55,257 nucleotides of DNA from Bacilli bacterium (GTDB lineage Bacteria > Bacillota > Bacilli > Paenibacillales > NBRC-103111): assembly GCA_028287395.1 (NCBI GenBank), contig JAQBPR010000108.1, positions 1 through 55,257 on the forward strand. Reading direction: 5' to 3'. Under the pieces are notes generated by a model. That model saw only the letters and a program-made list of their open reading frames with translations, was not told the DNA's origin and did no database searches. Shown in pieces: positions 1-8,908 of the stretch; positions within the stretch are counted from its first letter, which is position 1; each line of letters begins with the position of its first letter. A program made the translations under genes and the position numbers.

Positions 1-2480
1 CGATAAATGGTGCAGTTGAATCGAACCCGCGCTTAAATGCTCAGAAGTAATCGACTTAGGAGCAATATGCTCTCCGATTATCGTACCTACAGCAAATTTG
101 TCACCAGTCAATGTCCTATTGACGATATGATCGGCTTCGATGGTGGAGGGAGCAATAATCGTTCCATCCACGCTTTGCTTGGCAAAATGCTCTAACTGTA
201 ACGCCCCCTTTTCCAAGTGTTTGCCTTGCAAAGCTTCGGGTTGAATATGCCTGCCTTGGATCGCCAATCCTTGGATATGCTTGCTTTGAATACTCTCTGT
301 AGCCAATTTATTACCCGTAACTGCTTCTGATGCCAACTTACTTGTCGATACCGATTGATCCTGCAGTTTGAGCGATGAAACAGCCTGATCTTTGATATTC
401 TCTTCGGAGATCGCGTTTTCGTTTATATGCTCCGTAGTAATTGACTTATGAGCGATATGCTCGCCGTTTATCGTACCTACAGCAAATTTGTCGCCAGTCA
501 ATGTCCTATAGATGATATGGTTGGCTTCAATGCTAGAGGGAGCAATAACCGTTCCATCCACGCTTTGCTTGGCGAAATGCTCGAACTGCACCGCACCTTT
601 TCCCAGATGCTCGGATTGCAAGGCTTCCGGTTGAATATGTCGGCTTTCGATTGCCCCTTGCTGGATATGCTTGCCTTGAATAGTCTCCTCAGCCAATTTA
701 TTGCCCGTTACTGCTTCTTCAGCTAGCTTGCTTGTAGAAATCGTCAGGTTCTGTAACTTTTCTCCGGTTATTGCCGCATTGGCGATATGCTCCGTTTCCA
801 AAGTCAGATTCGTTATTTTTACCCCATCTATAGAACGATCTGTAAAATGATCCATCGTCAACGTCCCTTTTTCAATATGGCGACCGTTGAGTACGCCGGG
901 TTTAATGTGTCGGGCATTAATCGACTCCGGTTTAATATGCTTGCTGGAAATCATTTCGACATCCAGTTTATCACTAGTCACGCTTCCGGATGCCAGCTTT
1001 GACGAGGTAACTGTATGATCCCGAAGCATCGCAGTGGTAATCACATTATCCTGTAAATGCTCCCCTCCAATAGCCTTATTCCCTACATGGGCGGATTGAA
1101 TCGTACGTTCGGAGATATGATTTCCCTGAATCACATCTGCAGCCAGCTTGATCCCTGTGATGGATCTATCTGCTAAGTGACGTGAATCAATGGATTGCTC
1201 GCTAATTTTACTTGATTCAATAGCACCGTCCGCTATTTTATCGTTTGTGACACAATTTTGGTCCAAATGAAACGTTTTGATCATGTCCATCGGCAGATGA
1301 AAGCTGCGAATAGCTTCAGGCTTAATATGCCGCCCTTCCACGATCTCTTCGAACAATTTGTCGGTGGTGATACATTGAGGAGAAAGTTTATCCGAAGTCA
1401 CCGATTCGTTCTGCAGCAAGTCGGAAGTAATCGCACCTTGCTGAATATGTGCCGATTGAACCGCCGCTTGGCGCAAATGCCTCGAATGTACGGATTGATC
1501 GGCTAGCTTTTCCGCTATTATAATGCCTTCTTGCAGATGATTCTGCTTAATTACGTTATCTCCAATCTTATTACTGGTTACGGCCTTTTCAGCAAGCTTG
1601 TTCGCCATAACCGAATTATCTTGCAGCTTCTGTGTCGAAACACTGTTCGCGGCCAGCTTCTGTTCTGTAACCGAGTCATCCGCCAAATGACGCATTTCGA
1701 TCGTCTTTTCACCCAGATGCTCACTCCATACCGAATTGACTGCTAGCTTATCAGCAGTAACTGCCCCATCGAGCAGCATGCGATTTGTTATCACTGCATT
1801 TCGCACATGCTCTGCCCCGATGGCAAGCTCATGAATGTGCTGCGAATGGACGGATTCATCGGCAATGTGATTGCCATGCACCGAACCATCCTGAAGATGT
1901 GTCACACCAATCGCTTGTTCACGAATATGCTGAGCGCTTATACTACCCGTTTGCAAATGGGTGGAGTTAATACTGCCCGCATGTATTTTATTTTCGTTAA
2001 CGGCTCCGTCTCTTAGCTTTTCCGTTGTGACTGCCCCATCTGCAAGCTTAGTCGAATTAATCGTAGAATGAGCCAAATTATTGGTTTGAATCGTGCCGCT
2101 CTTTATCTTTTCCGAAGTGATTGCTTGATCTTGAATCAGGTCAGACGTAATCGATTGCTGGTGCATATGCTTCGTATGAATGGAGCCTTCAGCAATTTTA
2201 ATGGAATCAATCGTTTTATCTGCCAATTTATCTGAGGTAATGCTGTAGTCGGTCAGCTTTTCCCCACTAACGGAGCGGTCTCGCAGTTTTTCTCCTGTAA
2301 AGGAATCATTCGCAATATGCTGTTCTTCGACCGCAGCCTTTGCAATTTTCGCAGAGGTTATCGATTCATTCGCCAGTTTTTCTGCCGTTACTGCATAGTC
2401 AGCTAATAATCCCGTCCGAATGCTTTCCGGCTTTATTTTTATACCATCCACAGCATGATTTGCAATTTTCTCACGCGTTA
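1..2480 (-). repeat. 30-bp coding repeat array with 390-bp higher-order duplication
   Basis: The decapeptide units are 30-bp degenerate DNA repeats in frame with the giant gene. A second layer is visible at the left end: about 31-375 and 421-765 are near copies offset by exactly 390 bp (13 units). Both share, for instance, TCGTACCTACAGCAAATTTG at 79-98 and 469-488. The rest of the array has drifted further apart. The pattern fits growth by block duplication followed by divergence. Confidence 0.85.
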
Positions 2481-2919
2481 TGCCCTCATTGACGATGTCG
2501 TCCGTATAAATAATTGGTGCATGTTTAAATTCTTTTTTGCGTTCGAGTAGGGTCTTATTCTTACCAATCGTCACTTCAGGAGCAAAGATAGCATGCGGAA
2601 TTTCCACTAATTCGATTTTCGGACCCCTTAGTTCGATCTTTGGTTCCATGATTTCGATCTTAGGTTCCTCGTTTTCGATTTGTGGCTCGATTACTTCGAG
2701 CTTAGCCTTCGTTAGCTGCTTAGTCTGTGAAACATCAACTTTTTGCGTGAAATCAGACTTACGTTCAGTACTGTATGGACGACTCAATTTGTTGGCCTTT
2801 CGCGATTTGAGTACTGCACTTTCATCCAGCCATCTGAGCTCAGATGTATTGGCATCCACCATCATTCCACGATCTGCTTTGTTCTTCACCCGCGGGGGGG
2901 TGGAATTTCGTTTTCTCAT
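1..2919 (-). CDS. Giant decapeptide-repeat surface protein (WIAG-tail type?), N-terminal part
   Basis: An open frame of 973 codons runs without a stop to the left edge, so the C-terminus is missing. The ATG follows AAAGGAG at 7 nt. Residues 1-145 form a non-repetitive head with several 'PKIE' (I-E-x-x-E/P-K-I-E) segments. From about residue 148 the protein is an uninterrupted series of roughly eighty ten-residue units of the form [AST]-[IV]-x-x-x-[KH]-[LI]-x-x-x, for example SITSDKLADK, TIDSIKIAEG and SVHSQHIHEL. Such a periodic hydrophobic pattern suggests a beta-solenoid or fibrous surface structure. No signal peptide or membrane segment is visible. Paenibacillus encodes very long proteins of this composition with a C-terminal 'WIAG-tail' domain. 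The family name comes from memory and its diagnostic end lies outside the window. A role on the cell or spore surface is inference. It is transcribed away from the sugar epimerase gene. Confidence 0.85.
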   Translation of the reverse strand, partial: MRKRNSTPPRVKNKADRGMMVDANTSELRWLDESAVLKSRKANKLSRPYSTERKSDFTQKVDVSQTKQLTKAKLEVIEPQIENEEPKIEIMEPKIELRGPKIELVEIPHAIFAPEVTIGKNKTLLERKKEFKHAPIIYTDDIVNEGITREKIANHAVDGIKIKPESIRTGLLADYAVTAEKLANESITSAKIAKAAVEEQHIANDSFTGEKLRDRSVSGEKLTDYSITSDKLADKTIDSIKIAEGSIHTKHMHQQSITSDLIQDQAITSEKIKSGTIQTNNLAHSTINSTKLADGAVTTEKLRDGAVNENKIHAGSINSTHLQTGSISAQHIREQAIGVTHLQDGSVHGNHIADESVHSQHIHELAIGAEHVRNAVITNRMLLDGAVTADKLAVNSVWSEHLGEKTIEMRHLADDSVTEQKLAANSVSTQKLQDNSVMANKLAEKAVTSNKIGDNVIKQNHLQEGIIIAEKLADQSVHSRHLRQAAVQSAHIQQGAITSDLLQNESVTSDKLSPQCITTDKLFEEIVEGRHIKPEAIRSFHLPMDMIKTFHLDQNCVTNDKIADGAIESSKISEQSIDSRHLADRSITGIKLAADVIQGNHISERTIQSAHVGNKAIGGEHLQDNVITTAMLRDHTVTSSKLASGSVTSDKLDVEMISSKHIKPESINARHIKPGVLNGRHIEKGTLTMDHFTDRSIDGVKITNLTLETEHIANAAITGEKLQNLTISTSKLAEEAVTGNKLAEETIQGKHIQQGAIESRHIQPEALQSEHLGKGAVQFEHFAKQSVDGTVIAPSSIEANHIIYRTLTGDKFAVGTINGEHIAHKSITTEHINENAISEENIKDQAVSSLKLQDQSVSTSKLASEAVTGNKLATESIQSKHIQGLAIQGRHIQPEALQGKHLEKGALQLEHFAKQSVDGTIIAPSTIEADHIVNRTLTGDKFAVGTIIGEHIAPKSITSEHLSAGSIQLHHLS

Positions 2920-2960
2920 AAATCGGCTCCTTTCTAAGTAGTGCAGAGGAATAAATCTAA

Positions 2961-3088
2961 CTATATAAGTTGAACGAAAGAACTGGATTCTGGCTCCACG
3001 TGTTCCAATGAAATTTTCTTGCTATTTATACAAGATCACACCAATGAACACGTCAGAATCCAGAATAACTTTCGTTCAAATTATATAG
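2961..3088. repeat. Long imperfect inverted repeat (hairpin or MITE-like)
   Basis: Arms at 2961-3010 and 3041-3088 are reverse complements over most of about 48 bp. They share CTATATAA, TTGAACGAAAG, CTGGATTCTG and ACGTGTTC in opposite orientation, around a 30-bp AT-rich centre. The element lies about 40 bp upstream of the start of the giant repeat gene. It has no U-tract typical of a terminator. It could be a miniature inverted-repeat element, a large operator or a double promoter; no target duplication is clear. Confidence 0.6.
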
Positions 3089-3126
3089 TCATTTGTAACA
3101 TATTCTGATGATAAGCCCCATGACAC

Positions 3127-3155
3127 AAAAAGGGCTGCCCAAAATATTGGACAGC
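3127..3155 (-). terminator. Possible intrinsic terminator (minus strand)
   Basis: On the minus strand GCTGTCC, an 8-nt loop and GGGCAGC are followed by CCTTTTT. The stem is 7 bp with one G-U pair. No minus-strand gene lies just upstream, so it may stop antisense transcription before the giant gene. The rest of the 2920-3360 gap holds no gene. Confidence 0.35.
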
Positions 3156-3360
3156 GGGCATTTATAGAGGCGTTTTTGAAAAGGCTTATAGTAATCAATT
3201 GTTCACTCCCGGAAATAGAAATACATATATTACCATTATTCATATGCGTCGGCCGATGTAAGAGTGAAATTTAAAAATAGGATGATCTTAATATATCTTT
3301 CGTTTATCCAATACATTTGATATATTGGTAACAATAGACATTTCTACATAAGGGGGATAT

Positions 3361-4284
3361 ATGTTGCGTATTTTAGTTACTGGCGGAGCTGGCTTCATTG
3401 CTTCCAATATTGTCGATGCTTTAATTGAACTAGGTCACGAAGTATCCATTCTGGATAATCTATCTACAGGGAAGCTTGAATATGTAAATCCTAAAGCTGC
3501 CTTGTACCAAATGGATATATCAGACGATGCCATACACTCCGTTTTTGCCCAATGCCGTCCGGAGATTGTCATCCATCATGCTGCACAGATAGATGTTCAG
3601 ACCTCTCTAAACAACCCCCTTTTAGATGCCAAAATAAACATTATGGGTACGCTTGCGCTTTTGGAGCAATGCAAGATACATCAAGTACGTAAATTCATCT
3701 ACGCTTCTTCTGCAGCCGTTTATGGAGCCCCTGATTATTTGCCAGTGGATGAAGCACACCGCCTTGATCCAATATCATTTTATGGAATTTCCAAGCATAC
3801 ACCGGAGCATTATATTCGCGTCTATTCAGAGATTTGCAGCTTAGATTATACGATTTTCCGCTACAGCAACGTATACGGCATAAGACAGGACCCCAAGGGA
3901 GAGGGCGGCGTCATCTGCATTTTCCTCGACAAGCTGCTGAGTGGACTTACTCCGACTATTTATGGGGATGGGGAGCAAACCCGTGATTTTATCTACGTCA
4001 AAGACATCGTAGCCGCGAATGTCGCTGCCCTCACAGAAGGAAGCCGTTCCTTGTTCAATATTAGTCGAGATGAACAAATTTCTGTGAATGAGCTTCTTCA
4101 GAAAATGTGTGCTATTTTAAACAAATCGATTAACCCTACATATACATCTGCACGTACAGGGGACATCCTTCACAGTCGTTTAGCCAATGCCCAAGCCATT
4201 AAACATTTAAAATGGACGCCGCTTTACTCCATCGATCAAGGTTTAGCGGAAACCTGCGCTTATTATCAAAAAGGACTTGATTGA
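3361..4284 (+). CDS. NAD-dependent UDP-sugar 4-epimerase/dehydratase family (extended SDR)
   Basis: A 307-residue extended short-chain dehydrogenase/reductase. The N-terminus has the nucleotide-binding glycine motif (VTGGAGFIASN, residues 6-16). The catalytic YGISK (Tyr-x-x-x-Lys, near residue 141) follows the SSAAVYG serine segment, and the sugar-binding half contains TRDFIYVKD. These features are typical of UDP-glucose or UDP-GlcNAc 4-epimerases, which interconvert C4 epimers of nucleotide sugars in the cytoplasm. The length is normal. AAGGGGG precedes the ATG at 5 nt. An imperfect palindrome CCAATA-N9-TATTGG at 3308-3328 lies in the promoter region and could be an operator. It is monocistronic, ending in a strong hairpin. 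It probably supplies a sugar for the nearby polysaccharide; the exact substrate cannot be read from sequence. Confidence 0.9.
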   Translation: MLRILVTGGAGFIASNIVDALIELGHEVSILDNLSTGKLEYVNPKAALYQMDISDDAIHSVFAQCRPEIVIHHAAQIDVQTSLNNPLLDAKINIMGTLALLEQCKIHQVRKFIYASSAAVYGAPDYLPVDEAHRLDPISFYGISKHTPEHYIRVYSEICSLDYTIFRYSNVYGIRQDPKGEGGVICIFLDKLLSGLTPTIYGDGEQTRDFIYVKDIVAANVAALTEGSRSLFNISRDEQISVNELLQKMCAILNKSINPTYTSARTGDILHSRLANAQAIKHLKWTPLYSIDQGLAETCAYYQKGLD

Positions 4285-4313
4285 AATATATCATCAGGCG
4301 GCAGAAATGCGCG

Positions 4314-4353
4314 AAAAAAGCAGCTGCGATTCGTACTCGCAGCTGCTTTTTTT
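4314..4353 (+). terminator. Intrinsic terminator of the epimerase gene
   Basis: A perfect 16-bp stem including GCAGCTGCGA and TCGCAGCTGC with a 7-nt loop, flanked by A- and T-runs, starts 30 bp after the epimerase stop. It can work in both directions. Confidence 0.9.
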
Positions 4354-4541
4354 AGCTTTGCTTCATATGCCGTCTTTGTTGCCTGTGGAGCAGGGGAAGC
4401 TGCTACTGCTCTTTTCTTTGTTTTTTTATGGTACAGGTATAATATATAGCTTAAAGCTGAATACAACTTGAGCAACAGCTGAATGTTTACTGAACGTTTA
4501 GAGGATGAATCTATACTGGAAAGGACTGTGGTTGAATCGCC

Positions 4542-5027
4542 ATGATTATCAATGAAAAGATCAGAGCATCGGAAGTACAGCTAAGCGATATAAACGGAAA
4601 AGATCTGGGGATTGTCTCCACAAAAGAAGCTCTGCGGATGGCAAAAGCATTAAAAGTTGATCTGGTTTGTCTTTCGCTAACATCCAGCCCTCCTCCCTGT
4701 AAGCTTGTCCCTCAATCCGCTTATAAAAATCAATTAAACCAGGAAAAACAAAAGGATCGTCAAAGTGATAAAGGTAGGAAGATCAAAGAAATTCGTTTTT
4801 CCGTTTCCATTGAAGATCACGATTACGATACAAAAAAGCGTCAAGCAGAGCGATTGTTAGCTTCAGGGGATACCGTCCAGCTTACCGTTCAAGTAGAAAA
4901 GAAGAACAGCCCCGAATCGAAAAATCTGATGGACAGGCTCATTAAAGATTTAAACAACTGCGGTAAACCACAAGCAGCCATGCAGATCAGCGGAAAGCAA
5001 ATTGTGGTCATTATAAATCCAATTTAA
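4542..5027 (+). CDS. Divergent paralog of translation initiation factor IF-3
   Basis: A 161-residue protein with both IF-3 domains in order. The N-terminal domain begins with the hallmark INEKIR and contains LGIVSTKEALRMAKALKVDLV. The C-terminal domain begins with IKEIRFS, then EDHDYDTKKRQAERLLASGD. Canonical infC products interact with the 30S subunit through conserved arginines, for example the RFRGR segment after GDKVKV. Here that stretch reads VQVEKKNSP, and the linker motif CRIMDYGKFKYE is replaced by CKLVPQSAYKNQL. The fold is therefore probably kept but rRNA contacts are altered. The usual infC-rpmI-rplT context is absent; this gene stands alone with its own terminator. It is probably not the housekeeping IF-3. 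No strong Shine-Dalgarno lies at normal distance (GGAAAGG ends 17 nt upstream). Confidence 0.85.
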   Translation: MIINEKIRASEVQLSDINGKDLGIVSTKEALRMAKALKVDLVCLSLTSSPPPCKLVPQSAYKNQLNQEKQKDRQSDKGRKIKEIRFSVSIEDHDYDTKKRQAERLLASGDTVQLTVQVEKKNSPESKNLMDRLIKDLNNCGKPQAAMQISGKQIVVIINPI

Positions 5028-5036
5028 ACAACAGCA

Positions 5037-5070
5037 AAAACAGACCAAGGTAACCGATGGTCTGTTTTAT
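5037..5070 (+). terminator. Intrinsic terminator after the IF-3 paralog
   Basis: AAAACAGACC and GGTCTGTTTT form a perfect 10-bp stem with a 12-nt loop, ending in a T-rich tail, 10 bp after the stop codon. Confidence 0.85.
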
Positions 5071-5436
5071 AATAACGCTTAATATGCCTATGCTGTTAGC
5101 TCAGTTTCATCCCATATGGAAAGTATTTCGCTAATAGCAGCATCTTTTTCCATAAACGACCTTCAAATCCCTTTTGTAGACCGCATTAGAGAAAAATTTT
5201 CCGTATTTAAGAAATTTTTTCACAATTAACGCCATAATTTCTATAATGAAACAGTAATCCGGGTATATTCCAAAATTAACGAATTTCATGTATATAATAG
5301 CGAAAAAAATTCCTTGTGACACGCGATAGTACCCCTCTCGAAAAGTGCAACAAACGTCGAAACCTGTACCAAAGGGAGAGCCATATTGTTTAATCTTAAC
5401 TTTCATTCAAATGCTGACAGGCAAAGCATACAACAC
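5071..5436. other. Intergenic stretch with no recognisable gene
   Basis: This AT-rich gap lies between the IF-3 paralog terminator and the 3' end of the lyase gene. A 91-codon minus-strand frame (5131-5406) has no ribosome site and an unconvincing composition. No clear terminator for the lyase gene was found in it. Confidence 0.4.
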
Positions 5437-8400
5437 TTAATATACAAAACGCAGAGGTATTTGAAAGCTGGCTCCCGGTGCGATATCAAACTTATAGCCT
5501 TTGCTAAAATCATTATCGTCGACCCAGCCGCGAATCAGCGTATTTTCGCCAATATCCAAAGTGACCAGGTTGGCCGTTGGTGGTCGCACAGCTTTTATTT
5601 CATAAACTGCGTTGCGTTCTTTATCATTCTGAATATAGATGGTTCGACCGACCAGCTCCGCCCAACTGCGATTCGGATCGTTCGATTGCATTTGGACCGT
5701 TATCGTGTTGATATCACTAAGCTTACGCGTAAAATCAACAATCTTACCTTGAGCGCTGGCTATGGCAGCCCCAATCAACGTTTTACCGTTTACCATTAAC
5801 GTGGTCCCATCGTTCAAATAGCCATATTCGGTTTTACCTGCACGTATCGAAACCACTGCGAAAAATCCTTGTATTTTAATCTGATCATCTATCGTATAAA
5901 TGATCTCAGGATGCAATGAATTGAAAACATAATCTGTGCGACCGTCTTTCATTACCACTTTTACCGCTCTTGCGTCCATTGGATTAGCGTTTTGTCCACT
6001 CGCTTTAACCGAAACCGCTGTGATCGTTTGAATTAAACTGCTGCCTTGATAGGGCTCGATCACGGAGGTAAAATTGCTTTCCAATTGGCTTCCACTGCGA
6101 TGTGCGACCAGAAATTTAAGACTTTTCGGATTGCCCGGTTTATTCTGCGGCGGCGCCCCATCCGCCAAGGCTACATCAGTCAAATCCCCAAGCATAGTCA
6201 GTCGAAGATGCACATTGTTTTTTGCAGCCCAATCCACGCTAAAGTTTTGCGTTGGTTTACTGTCCTTTTGTGTGTTTTGCAAATAATTAAAACCGCTCGA
6301 ATGAGCTTTGTTATACGTATTGCTGGCATAGGGAATATTGGCTCCAGCATAGGTTCCTTGTGCCTGTTTTATCAATGCTAACCCTGTTGTCGTTACGGTA
6401 CCCTCAGCACCATGGAAGCTGAAATTATGCTCGCTTCCCCCTTTTACGCGGAACAGGTCCACCACATAAGAATGATTCTGATCGATTCGAATCATCGCCG
6501 ATGTCCTTCGGTACATTGCTGTCTGTGGATATACTTTGGAATCGTCGACGTCGATAAGCCGTACCCTTTCCGTAGCATCAAAGTGCAAAGGAGTCCCTAC
6601 CCTAGAGACGGATTGCTGAGTGGATTGATCGACAACCACCGTGTTATGACTGATTGTATTAGCTTCCCAATACGTTCTTAACGGGTTATTATCCGCATAA
6701 GAAACGTAGCCCATATCCGGTGCAATATTGACACCATAAGCATCCAAGCCAATATTCAAGCTGTCTTTATGCGCATGCTCTGTTACATTGCTACCATAAT
6801 ACATCCAAAGTGTCCGCTGCCCCTCCACATTAGCAGGGGTGAGCGGCGTTCCCATCCCCGCCAGTAAGCCCGCTTTGCCGCGCAGTGCCGTAAAACCATA
6901 TCCAGTGCGGTTCGCACTGTTCAGCTGCAAGCCACCGAATTGCGTAATCGTTGTTTGAATATCGGCAATGACATTGCCCGCGTTCGCTGATAAAATATCC
7001 CCATGCAGCCCATTTAAAGAATTGCCATTAAGAAAATAAGCCGCTTGGGCAAAGAGCGGATTTTTGTATTTGGCAAAGGCTTTGAGCATTTGACTAGGCT
7101 CCAGGAAAATTTGTGAATTTCCCATCGATCCGGAATCGCCAATTTGTGCTGTATATTGTCCAGCAATAATTAAATCGATCTGAGAAGAGAACATTTTTTT
7201 GAATTTTGCGTTCTCATAGAGATCAGCTGACGGATACCGAGTGTACCCCTCCAGAATATCCGCTGCATATTTCAAATCGGTTAACCAATAGCTGTTATAT
7301 TCCGGAGATCCCTCATCTCCAAAACCATCACGATCTATTTGATCCAATAAAACCGCATTCAGATTACCTCCGGTTACTTTCCAGGTTCCAGCGGAATTCG
7401 CTAAATCTCCTGTTTTAAAAATAAAATCGATCCATTGCTTGCTTGTCACTTCTTCATCCAGAACTACGGCAGCCATGGCCAGAGTGCTTTGATGAAAACC
7501 AAAATTTCCGTAAATTTGCGCCTTTTGAATGGCAGGGTAAACCTGTCGCACAATCCCGTCTTCTATATGATGACTGATGCTAGTCGCAGAATTTTTTATC
7601 GCTCCCAGCTGATATTTTTGACCTTGTTTACTTAAAAAGGTGACAAAAGGCGGAGCGCTTAATTTTGTAGCCGGATAGAACGCATCATAGCTGCCGATGA
7701 AATCGCGGATTAATTCCGTTTCCCAGATGGAACCCAGAATTTTTCCCTGATCCGTTGATCCGGTCGAATTTCTGAACCCATCTGTCCATTTATAGGCTGA
7801 GACATCCATTTGCGGATAAAAATCGGCTATTCGATCCAGCATGACGAGACCTGCTGTGGCATATTTGACATCACCTGTGTATACAAAGGCGTCGCGAAAA
7901 TACTTCATTGCATTGGATATATAGCCATTCCATAAGCCCCAATGGTTGTAATAAGCAATAAAAGTATACTTATTGCCTTTCGGATCAATCCAACCGCTTC
8001 CGTCATCCACTCCCCACGTTGCCCCTTTCTCCGGGTACAATATGTTAACCAGATAACGTTTATCCGCCAGCTTTTTTTGAAAAACTCCGTTGGCATCCAA
8101 CCCGCTTTGATAATAGGAGGCATAATCATTGGTTGGAAATTTATATCCGCTCGATGGGTCTGTAATTTTCCAGGGTGATTTTACCGGATCGATTTTATAA
8201 GGATAGGCGCCATAAGCATCAATTTTTTTACCCGTAACTGGACTGCCCATATCCTGATTCACTGCATAGCTTCTTGGAATGCTTTGCGGAGTAATCATTT
8301 GCCATAAAAACGTCAACCCCGGTTTCAAATAAATATCCGCATTCGTTACTGCCGTATCTCGTTCCGATTTGGCCCAAGCGTATTTGGCAATATTTGCTCG

Positions 8401-8562
8401 AGCGGCAGCAACCTTAGCTGCTGTGTAGTATGTACTAATCGTTTTACTAGGACTGACTGCGGCAGCAGAAGATTTCAAATTAGTTAACGTCCAAATAAAC
8501 AGAATCGTAAAAAGTATGATAGCTAGCACAGCAATCTCTTTGGATAACCACTTAACACGCAT
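5437..8562 (-). CDS. Secreted or membrane-anchored heparinase II/III-like polysaccharide lyase
   Basis: A 1041-residue protein. An ATG 12 codons upstream exists, but GGAGG at 6 nt selects this one. Residues 8-30 (IAVLAIILFTILFIWTL) form a signal anchor, so the enzyme acts outside the cell. The N-terminal half resembles the alpha/alpha-toroid of alginate and heparin lyases, with NFGFHQS near residue 360. The centre carries the heparinase II/III-like block with YYGSNVTEHAHKDS (near 605) and ISHNTVVVDQ. These supply the Tyr and His residues expected for beta-elimination of uronate polymers. The C-terminal part is beta-rich. The neighbouring locus makes a uronic-acid polysaccharide, so it may trim or release that polymer; this is inference. 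It is divergently arranged with the asparagine-synthase-like gene. Confidence 0.85.
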   Translation of the reverse strand: MRVKWLSKEIAVLAIILFTILFIWTLTNLKSSAAAVSPSKTISTYYTAAKVAAARANIAKYAWAKSERDTAVTNADIYLKPGLTFLWQMITPQSIPRSYAVNQDMGSPVTGKKIDAYGAYPYKIDPVKSPWKITDPSSGYKFPTNDYASYYQSGLDANGVFQKKLADKRYLVNILYPEKGATWGVDDGSGWIDPKGNKYTFIAYYNHWGLWNGYISNAMKYFRDAFVYTGDVKYATAGLVMLDRIADFYPQMDVSAYKWTDGFRNSTGSTDQGKILGSIWETELIRDFIGSYDAFYPATKLSAPPFVTFLSKQGQKYQLGAIKNSATSISHHIEDGIVRQVYPAIQKAQIYGNFGFHQSTLAMAAVVLDEEVTSKQWIDFIFKTGDLANSAGTWKVTGGNLNAVLLDQIDRDGFGDEGSPEYNSYWLTDLKYAADILEGYTRYPSADLYENAKFKKMFSSQIDLIIAGQYTAQIGDSGSMGNSQIFLEPSQMLKAFAKYKNPLFAQAAYFLNGNSLNGLHGDILSANAGNVIADIQTTITQFGGLQLNSANRTGYGFTALRGKAGLLAGMGTPLTPANVEGQRTLWMYYGSNVTEHAHKDSLNIGLDAYGVNIAPDMGYVSYADNNPLRTYWEANTISHNTVVVDQSTQQSVSRVGTPLHFDATERVRLIDVDDSKVYPQTAMYRRTSAMIRIDQNHSYVVDLFRVKGGSEHNFSFHGAEGTVTTTGLALIKQAQGTYAGANIPYASNTYNKAHSSGFNYLQNTQKDSKPTQNFSVDWAAKNNVHLRLTMLGDLTDVALADGAPPQNKPGNPKSLKFLVAHRSGSQLESNFTSVIEPYQGSSLIQTITAVSVKASGQNANPMDARAVKVVMKDGRTDYVFNSLHPEIIYTIDDQIKIQGFFAVVSIRAGKTEYGYLNDGTTLMVNGKTLIGAAIASAQGKIVDFTRKLSDINTITVQMQSNDPNRSWAELVGRTIYIQNDKERNAVYEIKAVRPPTANLVTLDIGENTLIRGWVDDNDFSKGYKFDIAPGASFQIPLRFVY

Positions 8563-8777
8563 TGAATACCTCCATTTTCTAAAATGTCGTATATACAAAT
8601 ATATGCAACTTATTAGCGCTATATGTCAAATCAAATAAAAAAGAAGCGATCACAACGACTTAAACCGCATTTGTCATAAACAATGCTCGTTTAATCCTGT
8701 AACGCCTCTCCAACAAAAGCAGCTTATTTATATTTTTCAATAAAAGCGATTGCGTTGCGAATATCTATTTCCGGCTG

Positions 8778-8806
8778 ATACCGAGCGATTTTACAACAAA
8801 ATCGCT
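8778..8806. other. Intergenic hairpin
   Basis: AGCGATTTT-acaac-AAAATCGCT is a perfect 9-bp stem with a 5-nt loop; outer bases ATACC and GGTAT can extend it. It lacks a U-tail. It lies just upstream of the promoter of the plus-strand gene in the otherwise empty 8563-8908 divergent region. Confidence 0.5.
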
Positions 8807-8815
8807 TCTTTGGTA

Positions 8816-8885
8816 TTGTAATTTTTAGCAGAACGATGTAATATAAAATGATACAATATGTATCTTGTTTGATACAATATTAACC
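8816..8885 (+). promoter_or_regulatory. Promoter with GATACA-TGTATC operator
   Basis: TTGTAA (8816-8821), 17 nt, then TAATAT (8839-8844) is a plausible sigma-A promoter. The palindrome GATACAATATGTATC at 8850-8864 covers the expected start of transcription. A second, half-conserved copy GATACAATATTAACC starts 21 bp further on, two helical turns away. The same palindrome occurs in three other promoters of this window. Confidence 0.65.
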
Positions 8886-8908
8886 ACCATCTAAAGGAGA
8901 GTCTAAGG

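Noticed and set aside
448..2016. Several plus-strand frames of 60-92 codons within the repeat region
   Set aside because: They are periodic shadows of the minus-strand repeat gene, which reads through without a stop and has a proper ribosome site.
1..2480. 30-bp repeats considered as a CRISPR or VNTR non-coding array
   Set aside because: Repeats are degenerate at the DNA level but conserved as protein decapeptides in one open frame.
2961..3088. Insertion sequence
   Set aside because: Inverted arms but no transposase; at most a miniature element.
5131..5406. 91-codon minus-strand frame downstream of the lyase gene
   Set aside because: No ribosome site, odd composition, and position in an AT-rich gap; kept as non-coding.
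8778..8806. Terminator of a gene between 8563 and 8908
   Set aside because: No gene ends there and no U-tail is present.
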